Assembly (NCBI GenBank): GCA_009845425.1
Contig: VXZQ01000002.1
Span: 162,164 to 226,163 of the forward strand
Length of the DNA: 64,000 bases
Direction: 5' to 3'
Source of the DNA: Holophagales bacterium
Lineage (GTDB): Bacteria; Acidobacteriota; Thermoanaerobaculia; Multivoradales; Multivoraceae
Part shown: one piece after another, positions 1-8,726 of the stretch
Numbering within the stretch: position 1 is the first letter of the stretch
Layout of the letters: every line of letters starts with the position of its first letter
Program-made: the position numbers and the translations under genes
Notes under the pieces: generated by a model
The model's database searches: none
What the model saw: the letters and a program-made list of their open reading frames with translations, nothing else
Told to the model about the DNA's origin: nothing

Positions 1-2
1 GG

Positions 3-356
3 CCCTTCTTCATCGCATTCGACTACCTGACGTTCGGAGATCCATTCCCGCCCGAGCCGGAGGTGCCAACCGCCGACTATGTCGCGTCTACCGTTGTCGT
101 CATTCTGCTCCACTGGCTGTACTCCGCACTGATGGAGTCGTCGAGCAGGCAGGCCACCCTCGGCAAGATGCTGCTCCGGCTCCAGGTCACGGACCTGGAA
201 GGAAACCGGGTCAGCTTCGGTCGCGCAACTGGCCGTCACTTCACGGAGTATCTGTGCGTTCTGACTCTCAATCTCGGCTACCTCGTGAACCTGTTCTCGG
301 ACAAGCGGCAGTCGCTCCACGACAAGATCTCCCGAACGCTAGTGTTGGAACGCTGA
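3..356 (+). CDS. RDD family membrane protein, 5'-truncated by the window edge
   Basis: The reading frame is open to the left edge, so the true start lies outside the window; at least 117 residues are visible. The C-terminal half has the RDD-type pattern: a hydrophobic helix (VVVILLHWLYSALMES), then SSRQATLGKMLLRLQVTDLEG, a second helix and the closing SLHDKISRTLVL. This closely follows the usual end of RDD proteins (QTxGKxxLxLxV...R...HDxxxxTxVV). RDD proteins are small integral membrane proteins, mostly of unknown role, sometimes linked to ion exchange. It is followed 48 bp later by a membrane-protein gene on the same strand. Family call is solid; function is not. Confidence 0.8.
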   Translation, partial: PFFIAFDYLTFGDPFPPEPEVPTADYVASTVVVILLHWLYSALMESSSRQATLGKMLLRLQVTDLEGNRVSFGRATGRHFTEYLCVLTLNLGYLVNLFSDKRQSLHDKISRTLVLER

Positions 357-404
357 CCGTCGCTGACAGTCGCGCAGGTCGTTGCCGGAAACCCACATTC
401 GTCC

Positions 405-1115
405 GTGACCGAACAGGGACAGGAAACGCAGAGCGGCCTCGGACTCGGTCTGATGGGAAGGGTCTTCCTGATCCTCTTCCTGTTCAACCGGGCTGCTCGG
501 GAGGACTTGTTCTCGTTCACCGATCCTGGCCGCGCCCTGGTGACGACGACGTACCTGGCGTCCCTCCTCGTCATGGCGGGAGCGGTCGTCGCCTTCTGGA
601 AGAACTCCGCGAACAGCGAGACACCAGCCCAGGCGCCCGCGAAAACACCCACGGCGAGGCGCATCCACAGCCTGTTCAGTGAGCCCTGGTACGAGGTTCC
701 CGCTGTGCTCTGCATGGTCACCGCCGGCGACCAGTTCATCTCCAGCCTGCTTGCCCAGCCGCCCCAGTCGACCAAAGCGACGTGGTACCTGCTAGCGCTG
801 ATCTTCGCCGGCGTCATCGGAGCGATCGCATCGCTGCGGGACCCCAACCGTGGCGTCAGAAGCGGAGCCCTGAACCAGGGTGAGACACCTGAAGCCACAT
901 CGCCACGCACCGGCCCACTGTCCGATCCGGTGTTCCGGAGGTTCCTTTTCGCCTTCGTGCTGGTGTGGGTGGCGTCCGACGGAGTCGCCGTACTGGACCG
1001 AGACTCATCCTCAGTCCTGGCATGGGGTTTCCTCGTGCTTGGTTCCGTACTTGCCGGGATCGCCGCTGCCGCCCTGATCCAGAGCTTCCGCGTCAAACCG
1101 GACCCGACGACGTGA
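405..1115 (+). CDS. Hypothetical multi-pass membrane protein, paralogue 1 of 3
   Basis: A 236-residue protein starting at GTG 405, not assignable to a known family. It has four hydrophobic segments (roughly residues 14-25, 45-63, 121-139 and 170-222). The motif SEPWYEVPAVLC near residue 90 matches TDPWYQIPAIYC and TDPWYQVPAIFC in the genes at 1157 and 2904, and a weaker DPVFRRFLFAF copy follows near residue 168. It therefore belongs to a tandem family of three. It is the most diverged member, lacking the SKxKYDES opening of the other two. Membrane localisation is predicted; role unknown. Confidence 0.7.
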   Translation: MTEQGQETQSGLGLGLMGRVFLILFLFNRAAREDLFSFTDPGRALVTTTYLASLLVMAGAVVAFWKNSANSETPAQAPAKTPTARRIHSLFSEPWYEVPAVLCMVTAGDQFISSLLAQPPQSTKATWYLLALIFAGVIGAIASLRDPNRGVRSGALNQGETPEATSPRTGPLSDPVFRRFLFAFVLVWVASDGVAVLDRDSSSVLAWGFLVLGSVLAGIAAAALIQSFRVKPDPTT

Positions 1116-1156
1116 AACCAACCGCACACCAGTGCCCTGTACCATCAAACGCCCGC

Positions 1157-1939
1157 ATGACCGTCGCCACCGCCTCGAACAAGTACGACGAATCCCGCCT
1201 GTCGGCCCGACTCGTGGTCTTCTGGGGCCTGTTGATGTCCGGGTTCGCCGAAGATCTCCTCTGGCCGGACGACCTCCGTACGTCGCTGGTGAGTGTGACC
1301 TATGCGGTCGCGCTCGCGGCGATGACTCTGGGCATGCTGAGGTTCGTGATCCGAGAAGGACGCAACTATCTGAACCCGGAGGAACCGGCGCCGCGTGCCG
1401 AGACCGGTCCGACGTGGCACGAGGCGAGGCTGTTCACCGACCCCTGGTACCAGATTCCCGCCATCTACTGCGTCTTCGTGCTCGCCGGGCAGCTCGTCCT
1501 GGAAGTCGTCGCGGATCCACCGTCGACACGTCAGGCCTTGTGGTATCTGGCGTTCGTCGGGCTGATGTCCGTCGTCGTGCCGATCAGCGTCAGAAGGCGC
1601 GAGAAGCTGGAGATCGCCGACCGGGCCGACAGCCACGCCGGCCACGGCGGCGCGAAACCGCCTGCCTCCGCCGCCTTCCGGGACCCGTGGTTCACCGTTC
1701 CGACCGCAGTCCTGGGAGCCGTCCACCTCACTCGGTACGGACTGGAGCTTCTTGAGGAGGACCCCTCTTCGACCGTGGCGATCCTCGTGTTTCTGGCGCC
1801 CCTGGCCGCGGTCGTGGTGGCTGTAGCGATGCCTTCGATCGACACGCTGCGGCGGCGGCGCAAGCTGCGAGATGCCGCCGGGACCGGGTCACTCGCAGTC
1901 TCGGTCGACGCAACGTCCGCAGCGTCGGAGTCGCCGTGA
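1157..1939 (+). CDS. Hypothetical multi-pass membrane protein, paralogue 2 of 3
   Basis: A 260-residue protein. I chose ATG 1157 because the resulting N-terminus (MTVATASNKYDESRLSARLVV) aligns with that of the paralogue at 2904 (MTASKEKYDESKPGPRLIV); the frame stays open upstream but the extra residues have no counterpart. Repeated modules are visible: LRTSLVSVTYAVALA, then TDPWYQIPAIYC followed by DPPSTRQALWYL, then RDPWFTVPTAV followed by EEDPSSTVAILVFL. Each resembles a helix pair with a DPWY/F-x-VP cap. The tail is basic (RRRRKLRD), probably cytoplasmic. No known family recognised. Confidence 0.7.
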   Translation: MTVATASNKYDESRLSARLVVFWGLLMSGFAEDLLWPDDLRTSLVSVTYAVALAAMTLGMLRFVIREGRNYLNPEEPAPRAETGPTWHEARLFTDPWYQIPAIYCVFVLAGQLVLEVVADPPSTRQALWYLAFVGLMSVVVPISVRRREKLEIADRADSHAGHGGAKPPASAAFRDPWFTVPTAVLGAVHLTRYGLELLEEDPSSTVAILVFLAPLAAVVVAVAMPSIDTLRRRRKLRDAAGTGSLAVSVDATSAASESP

Positions 1940-1979
1940 CCCGGCCAGTACAAGCGGCCAGCGCAACTCCACGCGACAA

Positions 1980-2900
1980 GTGAACCAACAGGCGCGCTGG
2001 GAAGTACCGAAGCCCCTGGCGACGGCTGAGGCGCACATGGCCGATGGCAGCTGCATCGTCCTCAGGCGGCACGGCAACACCAGCGGTCCCAGGCTCGTCC
2101 TCAGTCACTGCAACGGGTTCGCCGCGGACGCCTACTACCCCTTCTGGTCGCTGCTCACGGACAGGTTCGACGTCGTCCTGTTCGACCTCCGCAACCACGG
2201 ATGGAACCCGGTCGGCAGCGGCGAAGATCACCACGTCGGCACGTTCGTCGAAGACCACGCGACGATCGGGCGGGCGATCGATCGAAACTTCAGCGACAAG
2301 CCGAAGATCGGCGTGTTCCACTCCGTGTCGGCCCAGTCGGCGCTCATCCATGCCAGTCGTGAGTCGGCCTACTCGGCCCTGGTTCTGTTCGACCCGGTCG
2401 TCTGTCCGCCGGGGTGCCGGTCCGAGGACGTCGAGAAGGTGGAGAAGGTGCTCGGCCAACTGGGCCAGGCCGCCCTGAAGCGGCGCGAACGCTTCGCGAG
2501 CCTCGAGGAGTTCATGGACCGCGTCCTTCGCGCCCCCGGCTTTCGGCTTCTCTGCCCCGGAGCCCCCGAACTCATCGCGCGCGCCACGCTGCGGCCGGCC
2601 GCGGACGGCGACGGATACGAACTGTGCTGTCCGCGAGAGTACGAAGCGAGGGTTTCCCTGGAAGGCCCGCGATGGGCGAGAGCAGCGGACCTGAGCCGCG
2701 TCTCACGCCCAGTGAAGATCGTCGGTTCCGACCCCACGGTGCCTTTCTCGTTTCTCCCCACCGTGGACCTCAGGGAGATCCTGGCCCTCGACTACGACTT
2801 CGTGCCGGACACGACGCATCTCCTCCAGCTTGAGCAGCCGGCGGAGTGCGTCGCGGCGATGATGCCGTTCGTGGAACGGTGCGTCACGGAGGCTTCGTGA
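1980..2900 (+). CDS. Alpha/beta hydrolase
   Basis: A 306-residue alpha/beta-hydrolase-fold protein. Visible landmarks are the strand and oxyanion region LVLSHCNGFAADAYYPFW, the strand FDVVLFDLRNHGWNP, a nucleophile elbow in IGVFHSVSAQSAL (a divergent GxSxG: H-S-V-S), an acid candidate in IVGSDPTVPF and the terminal His in PDTTHLLQLEQP. The GTG at 1980 keeps the first strand (AEAHMADGSCIVLRRHGN); ATG 2037 has a GAGG 5 nt upstream and is the alternative start. It lies between the second and third membrane paralogues, with only 3 bp before the latter, so co-transcription is likely. Substrate unknown; lipid or ester hydrolysis is a guess from the fold. Confidence 0.8.
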   Translation: MNQQARWEVPKPLATAEAHMADGSCIVLRRHGNTSGPRLVLSHCNGFAADAYYPFWSLLTDRFDVVLFDLRNHGWNPVGSGEDHHVGTFVEDHATIGRAIDRNFSDKPKIGVFHSVSAQSALIHASRESAYSALVLFDPVVCPPGCRSEDVEKVEKVLGQLGQAALKRRERFASLEEFMDRVLRAPGFRLLCPGAPELIARATLRPAADGDGYELCCPREYEARVSLEGPRWARAADLSRVSRPVKIVGSDPTVPFSFLPTVDLREILALDYDFVPDTTHLLQLEQPAECVAAMMPFVERCVTEAS

Positions 2901-2903
2901 CCA

Positions 2904-3662
2904 ATGACCGCGAGCAAGGAAAAGTACGACGAGTCCAAGCCGGGGCCCAGGCTCATCGTGCTGATGGGGCTCCTCATCACCGGCAGCGAAACCGGTCTCC
3001 TGAGCATCGATGCGCTCCGCACCTCGCCTCTCTCGATGGTCTACGCGGTCGCGCTGGCGACGGCCGCGGTCGCGACGCTGGTCGCCTTGCGTCGCGGTGC
3101 CCAGGGCGACACTCCACCGGAAGCAGAAGCGCCGCGAACCGGCCCGGTCTGGCACGAGTCGACTCTGTTCACCGACCCCTGGTACCAGGTTCCAGCGATC
3201 TTCTGCGTGTTCATCCTGTTTTCCCGGTTCGTCCTGGACTTGGTGGCCGAGCCACCGAGGACCGACCAGGCCGTGTGGTTCCTGGCGGGGCTGGGGATCA
3301 CGGGTCTCGCGGCCGCCTTCGGTGTGATTGGCGCCACCGACTCGAGGAAGCGGCCGAAGGACGGGCCGACGAACCCAGAGGAGGCGGCCACTTCGGGCGA
3401 GGAAGAGTCCGCCGTAGGTGCCACACTTCGTGACCCCTGGTTCAGTGTGCCTGCTGGCTCGATCGGCTTGCTGCACGTCGCCCAAGCCGGACTGGAGCAG
3501 ATCGAGGAAGATCCGGGCTCGCTCGGGGCCACCGTGTGGCTTCTCATGCCCGCGGCGGGCTTGATAGCGGGCCTGGTGAGTTCCGCGGTCTCACGGAGCC
3601 GGAAGAGGCGAAAGGAAGCAGCGGTGGTCGTGAACGCCGGTGAGGATGGCGACGCGTCGTAG
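2904..3662 (+). CDS. Hypothetical multi-pass membrane protein, paralogue 3 of 3
   Basis: A 252-residue protein starting at ATG 2904, 3 bp after the hydrolase stop. Three similar blocks can be read: IDALRTSPLSMVYAVALA; TDPWYQVPAIFC with EPPRTDQAVWFLAG; RDPWFSVPAGS with EEDPGSLGATVWLL. Each combines an aspartate-proline or similar cap, a hydrophobic helix, an acidic-PP turn and a second helix, which suggests an internally repeated membrane module. The acidic linker between blocks two and three (GPTNPEEAATSGEEES) should be outside the membrane. It shares long nucleotide stretches with the gene at 1157, so the duplication is fairly recent. Confidence 0.7.
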   Translation: MTASKEKYDESKPGPRLIVLMGLLITGSETGLLSIDALRTSPLSMVYAVALATAAVATLVALRRGAQGDTPPEAEAPRTGPVWHESTLFTDPWYQVPAIFCVFILFSRFVLDLVAEPPRTDQAVWFLAGLGITGLAAAFGVIGATDSRKRPKDGPTNPEEAATSGEEESAVGATLRDPWFSVPAGSIGLLHVAQAGLEQIEEDPGSLGATVWLLMPAAGLIAGLVSSAVSRSRKRRKEAAVVVNAGEDGDAS

Positions 3663-3698
3663 CGCGGGCGGATGCCGGCCAGCGCACCGACAATCGGT

Positions 3699-5039
3699 CT
3701 ACTCCGCCAGGAGTGAAGCCCGGACTATCTCCCGGTCGTTGCGGTGCACGATGTGGCCATTCGCGTAGGCGGGGTGCACCCAGAGGAGCTTGCCGAGTTC
3801 GCGGCGGATGCGGACGCTGCGGGTGGTCGGTTCGAGCAGACGGGTCCGGTCGATCTCGTGATAGCCGTCGCGGCTGAGGCGGGCGATCATCAGTTCGCCG
3901 CGGTCGTTGCTGATGAAGTAGCGGTCGCCGTTCCGGACCAGGAACGCGGTGGCGATGCGGGCGTCCTCGCTGGGCTCGAAGGTCGCCCAGACCTCCTTGC
4001 CGGTGGCGCGGTCGACGGCCCGCAGCGCGCCCTGGCCGCCGATGCCGTAGATCATGTCGCCGTCGAAGGCGGGCGTGGAGTTGAAGGCGTGCAGACCGTC
4101 GAGGTCCTCCTTGCTGCTGCTCTTGCCCTTCCAGACGATCCTGGCCTCCGGCTTGCCGCCTGAACCGGCGGCGACCTCGATCAGCGTCGAGCCGTGCGAC
4201 GCGGACGACACGAGGAGCTGGTTTCCGTCCTGGATCGGCGTGGCGATCGTCTGCCCGTACTCCACCTCGTAGGGGAACTGCCAGAACACCTCGCCGCCGG
4301 CCGGGTCGAGGCCGGCGATACCCTTCGGATGCCAGACGATGAGGTGGCGGCGGCCGCCGAGTTCGTAGATGACCGGCGGGTTGTAGCCCGGCTCGTTGCC
4401 TACCTCCATCGAGCGCCAGAGTTCGTCGCCGCTTTCCCGGTCGAACGCCACGACCATGGCGTCGGGTTCGCCGCCGACCAGGGTGACGATCTGCCGGCCG
4501 TCCACGAGCGGCGCGCCGACGAAGCCCCAGGCCTGGATCGGCGCTTCGTAGTCCGCCACCAGGTCGTGCCGCCAGAGCACGCGGCCGTCGTCGACCGAGA
4601 GCGCCGCGAGGTAGCCGGCCGAGCCGAGCACGTAGACGCGGTCGCCGTCGACAGTCGGTGTGGCCCGCGGGCCGTTCGAGTAGGCGGGCATGAGGCCGGC
4701 GAGATCGGTCTCCCAGGTGTGCTCCCAGAGCTGCTTGCCGGTCGCTTCGTCCAGCACGAGCAAGCGTTCCCGGCCCCGGTTGCCCGGCAGGCGTTCGAAG
4801 TCGGTCGCGAACACGCGCCCGCCGGCTACCGCCGGGCCGCCGTAGCCCGGGCCGATCGGCATCCGCCAGACGAAGCGAAGGCCGTCTTCGGGAAAGCGCT
4901 CGAGGATGCCGTCCTCATGCCAGACGCCGCGGCGCTCGGCGCCCCGCCACTGGGGCCAGTCGTCGGCGTGGGCCGGGTACGACGCGAGGGCGACCGCAAG
5001 TACGAGGACCGGCGCTGCCGTTCTCATGGGGCGAAGCAT
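3699..5039 (-). CDS. Secreted PQQ-type beta-propeller (BamB-like) protein
   Basis: A 446-residue protein with a Sec signal peptide (VLVLAVALASYPAHA-DDWPQWRG). DWPQWRGxxRxGV is the usual opening of the PQQ-binding-like beta-propeller proteins common in Acidobacteriota and Planctomycetota. Repeated blades follow, with motifs such as LLVLDEATGKQLWEH, LAALSVDDGRVLWRHD, VVAFDRESGDELWRS, AGLDPAGGEVFWQFP and LRAVDRATGKEVWA. Members are usually periplasmic scaffolds; true PQQ dehydrogenases carry extra catalytic residues, so enzymatic activity is not implied. It converges with the third membrane paralogue across 36 bp. Confidence 0.85.
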   Translation of the reverse strand: MLRPMRTAAPVLVLAVALASYPAHADDWPQWRGAERRGVWHEDGILERFPEDGLRFVWRMPIGPGYGGPAVAGGRVFATDFERLPGNRGRERLLVLDEATGKQLWEHTWETDLAGLMPAYSNGPRATPTVDGDRVYVLGSAGYLAALSVDDGRVLWRHDLVADYEAPIQAWGFVGAPLVDGRQIVTLVGGEPDAMVVAFDRESGDELWRSMEVGNEPGYNPPVIYELGGRRHLIVWHPKGIAGLDPAGGEVFWQFPYEVEYGQTIATPIQDGNQLLVSSASHGSTLIEVAAGSGGKPEARIVWKGKSSSKEDLDGLHAFNSTPAFDGDMIYGIGGQGALRAVDRATGKEVWATFEPSEDARIATAFLVRNGDRYFISNDRGELMIARLSRDGYHEIDRTRLLEPTTRSVRIRRELGKLLWVHPAYANGHIVHRNDREIVRASLLAE

Positions 5040-5101
5040 AGCCGTGGGGAGCGGCCGGTCACTGTCGCCGGCTCGTCAAGTGCGGTAGTTTGTCCGGCGC
5101 G

Positions 5102-5497
5102 ATGCGCCGCCTGCTTCTATCGCTGATTGTCGCTGCACTAGCGCCCGTCTCGTGCGGCTCTCCGCCCCACGTCAGCGCCGATCTCGTCTACCGGCACAGC
5201 CTGGACTTCCCGTCACCGCAGCGGCTCCGCCAGGGGTGGACCAGGGTCTGGGTCGGCAGGGAGCTGGAGCGTGTTGACACGCTCATCCATCGCGTCATCG
5301 TGATCCCGGAGTTCGCCGGCGACCTGATGATCATGCCCGGCCGGCAAAGAGAGCGCATGACGGCGGAGATCGCCTGTCCGCCGCTCGACCATCCGGTCTG
5401 GGAGGAACTGACCCGCGGCCAGGACATCGAGATCGACCTGGAAACGGCGGACCGGGGCCGGTTCACGACGGTGTCGTGCCGGGGCGGGCTGAGGTAG
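5102..5497 (+). CDS. Small secreted protein or weak lipoprotein, unknown function
   Basis: A 131-residue protein from ATG 5102 (the frame extends four codons upstream to GTG 5090). The N-terminus MRRLLLSLIVAALAPVSCGSPPH is a signal sequence ending at a Cys; the box (PVSC) has Pro at -3, so lipidation is uncertain. The mature part is beta-rich and hydrophilic with no recognised domain (RVWVGRELERVDTLIHRVIVIPEF...). It is divergent from the beta-propeller gene and ends 3 bp before the convergent arfB stop. Confidence 0.55.
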   Translation: MRRLLLSLIVAALAPVSCGSPPHVSADLVYRHSLDFPSPQRLRQGWTRVWVGRELERVDTLIHRVIVIPEFAGDLMIMPGRQRERMTAEIACPPLDHPVWEELTRGQDIEIDLETADRGRFTTVSCRGGLR

Positions 5498-5500
5498 AAC

Positions 5501-5923
5501 CTACTCGTCCGCGCCGACCGGACCGCGCAGCCGCTTCGTTGCGCCGCGCTGCCTCTTGGCCTCCAGCCGTCTCGTCCGGGCGCGGGCGGACGGTCGGGTG
5601 GCCACCCGCGGCCGAGGCTCGGCGGCAGCCTCTTCGATCATCGCCGCAAGCCTCATGAGCGCCGCCTCACGATTGCGGGCCTGGGTGCGGTGAGTGTCGG
5701 CGGACACGACGATCTCGCCGGCAGTTGTCAGGCGTTTCCCGGCGATCGCTTCGAGTCGATGGCGCAACGTGCCATCGATGCCGGCCACGTCGAGGTTCAG
5801 GCGGCACTGGGCGGCCGTTGCCACCTTGTTCACGTTCTGGCCGCCCGGGCCCGAAGCGCGGACGAACTTGAACGTCAGCGCCCGTTCGGGGATCGTGAGG
5901 CCGCCGATGTCGATGGGAGCCAT
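5501..5923 (-). CDS. arfB: Alternative ribosome-rescue factor B (peptidyl-tRNA hydrolase ArfB)
   Basis: A 140-residue release-factor-like protein with no codon-recognition domains. The catalytic GGQ lies near residues 27-29 (FVRASGPGGQNVNKVATAAQCRLNLD), followed by the typical VVSADTHRTQARNREAALMRL segment and a strongly basic tail (RTRRLEAKRQRGATKRLRG). That tail fits the mRNA entry channel of stalled ribosomes in known ArfB. The enzyme hydrolyses peptidyl-tRNA on non-stop ribosomes. Length and layout match the YaeJ/ArfB family. Confidence 0.93.
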   Translation of the reverse strand: MAPIDIGGLTIPERALTFKFVRASGPGGQNVNKVATAAQCRLNLDVAGIDGTLRHRLEAIAGKRLTTAGEIVVSADTHRTQARNREAALMRLAAMIEEAAAEPRPRVATRPSARARTRRLEAKRQRGATKRLRGPVGADE

Positions 5924-5985
5924 GGTTCCTATGCTCTCAGACGCAGCAGTTCGGGCTCGCCGCTGCGCGGCATCGCGCGTCTTTC

Positions 5986-6031
5986 CCGCGGGTCAGAAGA
6001 CCCGCGGCTACGGGCCGGCGCACCCAGTGTG
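5986..6031. repeat. Palindromic GC-rich intergenic element (copy with 9-bp hairpin)
   Basis: A perfect 9-bp stem, CCGCGGGTC / GACCCGCGG with loop AGAA (5986-6007), is followed by GCCGGCGCACCCAGTGTG (6014-6031). The 18-nt core GCGGGTCAGAAGACCCGC recurs exactly inside hisD (33930-33947), and GCCGGCGCACCCAGTGTG recurs exactly at 49194-49211. There is no U run, so this is not a classical intrinsic terminator. It lies between the last gene of the ABC operon and arfB. Confidence 0.75.
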
Positions 6032-6049
6032 TGGCCGTCGCGCCCCTTG

Positions 6050-6904
6050 TCAATCCTCGGTGTACCGGATCTCCATGCGACGGATGATCAGGGCGGTCAC
6101 GGCGAGCACGCCGGCGGCGAAGGCGAGCAGCCCAAGGACCGAGACCGCCGGCGGCGGCGGCTCGACGACCACGGCGAACGGGCCGTCGGAGAGCGGCACC
6201 GGCAGCAGGCCCTTCAGGTAGTGGATCACGCTCAGCTTCTTGAGCGCCGGCGGCAGCAGGAAGTGCAGCATCTCCCAGACGTAGAGGGCGCCGGCCGGGA
6301 TGATCGGGTTCCGGAACACCATGCCGACCAGCGTGAACAGCGAGCCGTAGCCGATGCAGGCGAGCAGGGTCACGCCCAGGTAGGCCACGAGATGCCGGCC
6401 GCCCGGGCCAGCGGTCAGATCCTCGATCGCTCCCGAAAAGCCCACGGGCAGGTAGATCAGCATGTAGCTGAAGACGGTGCTGGCCATGAACAGCGCCGTC
6501 ACGGCGGCTACCGCCGCCGCGTACTTGGCCGCCACGACCAGTTCACGGCGTAGCGGCGTCAGCAGGAGGTAGTGCAGGCTGCGCTCCAGGATCTCGCCCC
6601 GGAACAGGTTGAAGAAGACGTACAGGCAGCCGAAGAAGAGGATCGCGCCCAGGAAGACCGTCTCGAAGATCGTCTCGTAGACGATCCGGTTGCCGAACCG
6701 CTCCAGCACCGTCTGGCCGCTGATCGGTATCGAGCCGACCAGCAGGACGATCGCCACCGGAACCGCCGACGCGAGCCCCAGGATCACTGCCCGGCGGGTC
6801 AGCAACAGCCGGCGCAGCTCCAGCCGCACGAGTCCGCCGACCTGCCGGGCCAGCAGCGCCCAGTCGATGCGCGGACGCGCCGCCGTCTCCTGAGCCACGG
6901 TCAC
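6050..6904 (-). CDS. ABC-2 type exporter permease (pair 2)
   Basis: A 284-residue integral membrane protein with about six hydrophobic helices ([80 protein letters not shown], and one near the C-terminus). The [26 protein letters not shown] segment after helix 2 is typical of ABC-2 permeases, which pair with a soluble ATPase to export lipids, polysaccharides or drugs. It starts at GTG 6904, overlapping the stop of the ATPase gene by 4 nt (GTGA). It is the last gene of the six-gene operon headed by the sigma factor. Substrate unknown. Confidence 0.85.
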   Translation of the reverse strand: MTVAQETAARPRIDWALLARQVGGLVRLELRRLLLTRRAVILGLASAVPVAIVLLVGSIPISGQTVLERFGNRIVYETIFETVFLGAILFFGCLYVFFNLFRGEILERSLHYLLLTPLRRELVVAAKYAAAVAAVTALFMASTVFSYMLIYLPVGFSGAIEDLTAGPGGRHLVAYLGVTLLACIGYGSLFTLVGMVFRNPIIPAGALYVWEMLHFLLPPALKKLSVIHYLKGLLPVPLSDGPFAVVVEPPPPAVSVLGLLAFAAGVLAVTALIIRRMEIRYTED

Positions 6905-7857
6905 GAGGGCTCCTCCTCTTCATCAACCAGGTAGCGGTAAACGGCCTGCAGATCGCTGTCCGCCGGTCCCACCGCTTCGACCTCCACACCGCCTTCGGCA
7001 ACGAGTTCGGCGACCAGGCGCAGGAAGCGGTCCGCGTCCCGGGTGCGCAGGTGGAGCCCGCCGCCGTCGTCGTGGAGCTGAACCTCGGTGACGTGGTCGA
7101 GTTCGAAGGCGCGACCGGCCAGCCACTGCGGACGGTCGCAGCGCACGAACACCTGCAGCGGCTGCTCGCGGACTTCCTCGACCTCCGCCCGCATGCCCGG
7201 CACCTCGCCCTCCGCGACGATGTAGCCGTTCGAGATCAGGATCACGCGGTCCGAGAGCAGGTCGACCTCGTGCAGGATGTGGCTCGAGATGAGCACGTGC
7301 TGGCCCTCGCCGGCCAGTTGGCGGAAGAGCTCGATCGTCTCGGCTCGGACCATCGGATCGAGACCGTTGAGCGGCTCGTCGAGCACCATGACCTGGGGCC
7401 CGTGCGCGATCGCCTGCGCCAGCTTGATCCTCTGTCGCATACCCTTGCTGTAGCCCGCGATCCTCCGGTGCGCCGAGTCGACGAGGCCGACCCGCTCCAG
7501 CGTCCGGGCGGTCAGGCGCTCCGCCTCGCCGCGGTCCAGGCCGTGCAGCAGCAGGTAGGAGAAGACGAACTGCCAGCCGGTGGCGCCGCGCGGGAAGGAG
7601 TCGTACTGGGTGCAGTAGCCAAAGCGGCGGAACAGATCCTGCGGCCTGGTGACCGGAAAGCCGAGAATGTTGATCTCGCCCCGCGTCGGCCGCAGCAGGC
7701 CCGCGAGCAGATTCATCAGCGTGCTCTTGCCGGACCCGTTCGGGCCGACCAGGCTGGTGATCCCGGGCTCGATCTCCAGATCGACCCGGTTGACGCCGAG
7801 CACGTCTCCGTAGAACTTCGAGACGTCCCGGATCACGATGTTGCGATCGTCGCTCAC
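6901..7857 (-). CDS. ABC transporter ATP-binding protein (pair 2)
   Basis: A 318-residue ABC ATPase. GTG 7857 is chosen because it overlaps the preceding stop as GTGA and gives the normal N-terminus ([22 protein letters not shown]). Walker A is GPNGSGKS (about 38-45), the Q-loop is in [13 protein letters not shown], the signature YSKGMRQR, Walker [14 protein letters not shown], and the H-loop [10 protein letters not shown]. About 100 C-terminal residues form an extra domain as in exporter-type ATPases. It couples to the permease encoded immediately downstream. Confidence 0.93.
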   Translation of the reverse strand: MSDDRNIVIRDVSKFYGDVLGVNRVDLEIEPGITSLVGPNGSGKSTLMNLLAGLLRPTRGEINILGFPVTRPQDLFRRFGYCTQYDSFPRGATGWQFVFSYLLLHGLDRGEAERLTARTLERVGLVDSAHRRIAGYSKGMRQRIKLAQAIAHGPQVMVLDEPLNGLDPMVRAETIELFRQLAGEGQHVLISSHILHEVDLLSDRVILISNGYIVAEGEVPGMRAEVEEVREQPLQVFVRCDRPQWLAGRAFELDHVTEVQLHDDGGGLHLRTRDADRFLRLVAELVAEGGVEVEAVGPADSDLQAVYRYLVDEEEEPS

Positions 7858-8726
7858 TTGACGACCTCGAAGGCGCGGACACGCCGGTACAGCAGGGCCG
7901 CCGACAGCGAGGCCAGAGCGGCCGCCGCGAGCCAGGCGGCCGCTTCCGGCATCTGCACGGTTCCCTGTGTGCCGAAGACGGAGGCGGAGAGCGCGTCCGT
8001 CACGTCGAACGCCACGACCATGCTGCCCAGCCAGGAGTCGTAGAACTCCTTGTAGAACTGGCCGAAGGCCGTGCCCGTCAGGATCGCGCCCATGAACACG
8101 ATCCGCGCCCAGGGCTTCCACTTCACCCAGGCCGCGATCGCCAGCATCGGCAACGACATGCAGAGCAGCCACACGACCGACACGACCACCATCGACGGCG
8201 CGACCCGCCAGTGCTCCAGTAGCCAATCGCTGCCGCCGAGCGATGCCTGGATCACGAACAGGAGCAGCCCCGGCGCCCAGGTGATCGCCGAGACCAGAAC
8301 CCCGAGCACGACGAGCTTGCCGAGCACGTAGTCGGTTCGCGTCAGCGGACGCGAGAGATAGAGCGGCATCGCCCGGTTGCGCAGATCCGCCGACACGAGC
8401 GACGGCCCGACCACGAGCACGACGATGAACGCCAGATACAACTGCGCGCGCAGGAACAGGTTCTGGAAGAACCAGGTGTTGACCTGGACGAACTCGAGCA
8501 GGTCGGCCGAATCGAGGTTGATCAGGGTCAGCGCCTCCGCGTTGTAGCGCAGGTACATGGCGCCGAGCAGCACCAGCGGCCAGGCGAAGCAGAAGGCGAA
8601 GAAGGCCAGGAAGAGCCGCGACGCGAAGACCTCGCGCAGGCCGTAGCGGCTGATGACGAGGAACCGGCTCCGCGCCGGCATCAGCGGGCCGTCGTAGCCC
8701 TTGTAGCCGTGGTCATAGACGGCCAT
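7854..8726 (-). CDS. ABC-2 type exporter permease (pair 1)
   Basis: A 290-residue membrane protein with about six helices. Its N-terminus [14 protein letters not shown] resembles that of other ABC-2 permeases, and [26 protein letters not shown] is the cytoplasmic loop that contacts the ATPase in this family. The start at 8726 overlaps the upstream ATPase gene by 14 bp, and its stop overlaps the next ATPase start by 4 bp. It probably works with the ATPase at 8713. Whether the two permeases form a heterodimer or two separate exporters is not visible. Confidence 0.85.
   Translation of the reverse strand: MAVYDHGYKGYDGPLMPARSRFLVISRYGLREVFASRLFLAFFAFCFAWPLVLLGAMYLRYNAEALTLINLDSADLLEFVQVNTWFFQNLFLRAQLYLAFIVVLVVGPSLVSADLRNRAMPLYLSRPLTRTDYVLGKLVVLGVLVSAITWAPGLLLFVIQASLGGSDWLLEHWRVAPSMVVVSVVWLLCMSLPMLAIAAWVKWKPWARIVFMGAILTGTAFGQFYKEFYDSWLGSMVVAFDVTDALSASVFGTQGTVQMPEAAAWLAAAALASLSAALLYRRVRAFEVVK

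Noticed and set aside
5986..6007. Intrinsic terminator for the ABC operon
   Set aside because: The hairpin has no U run on either strand and the same core occurs inside a coding region, so it is treated as a repeat.
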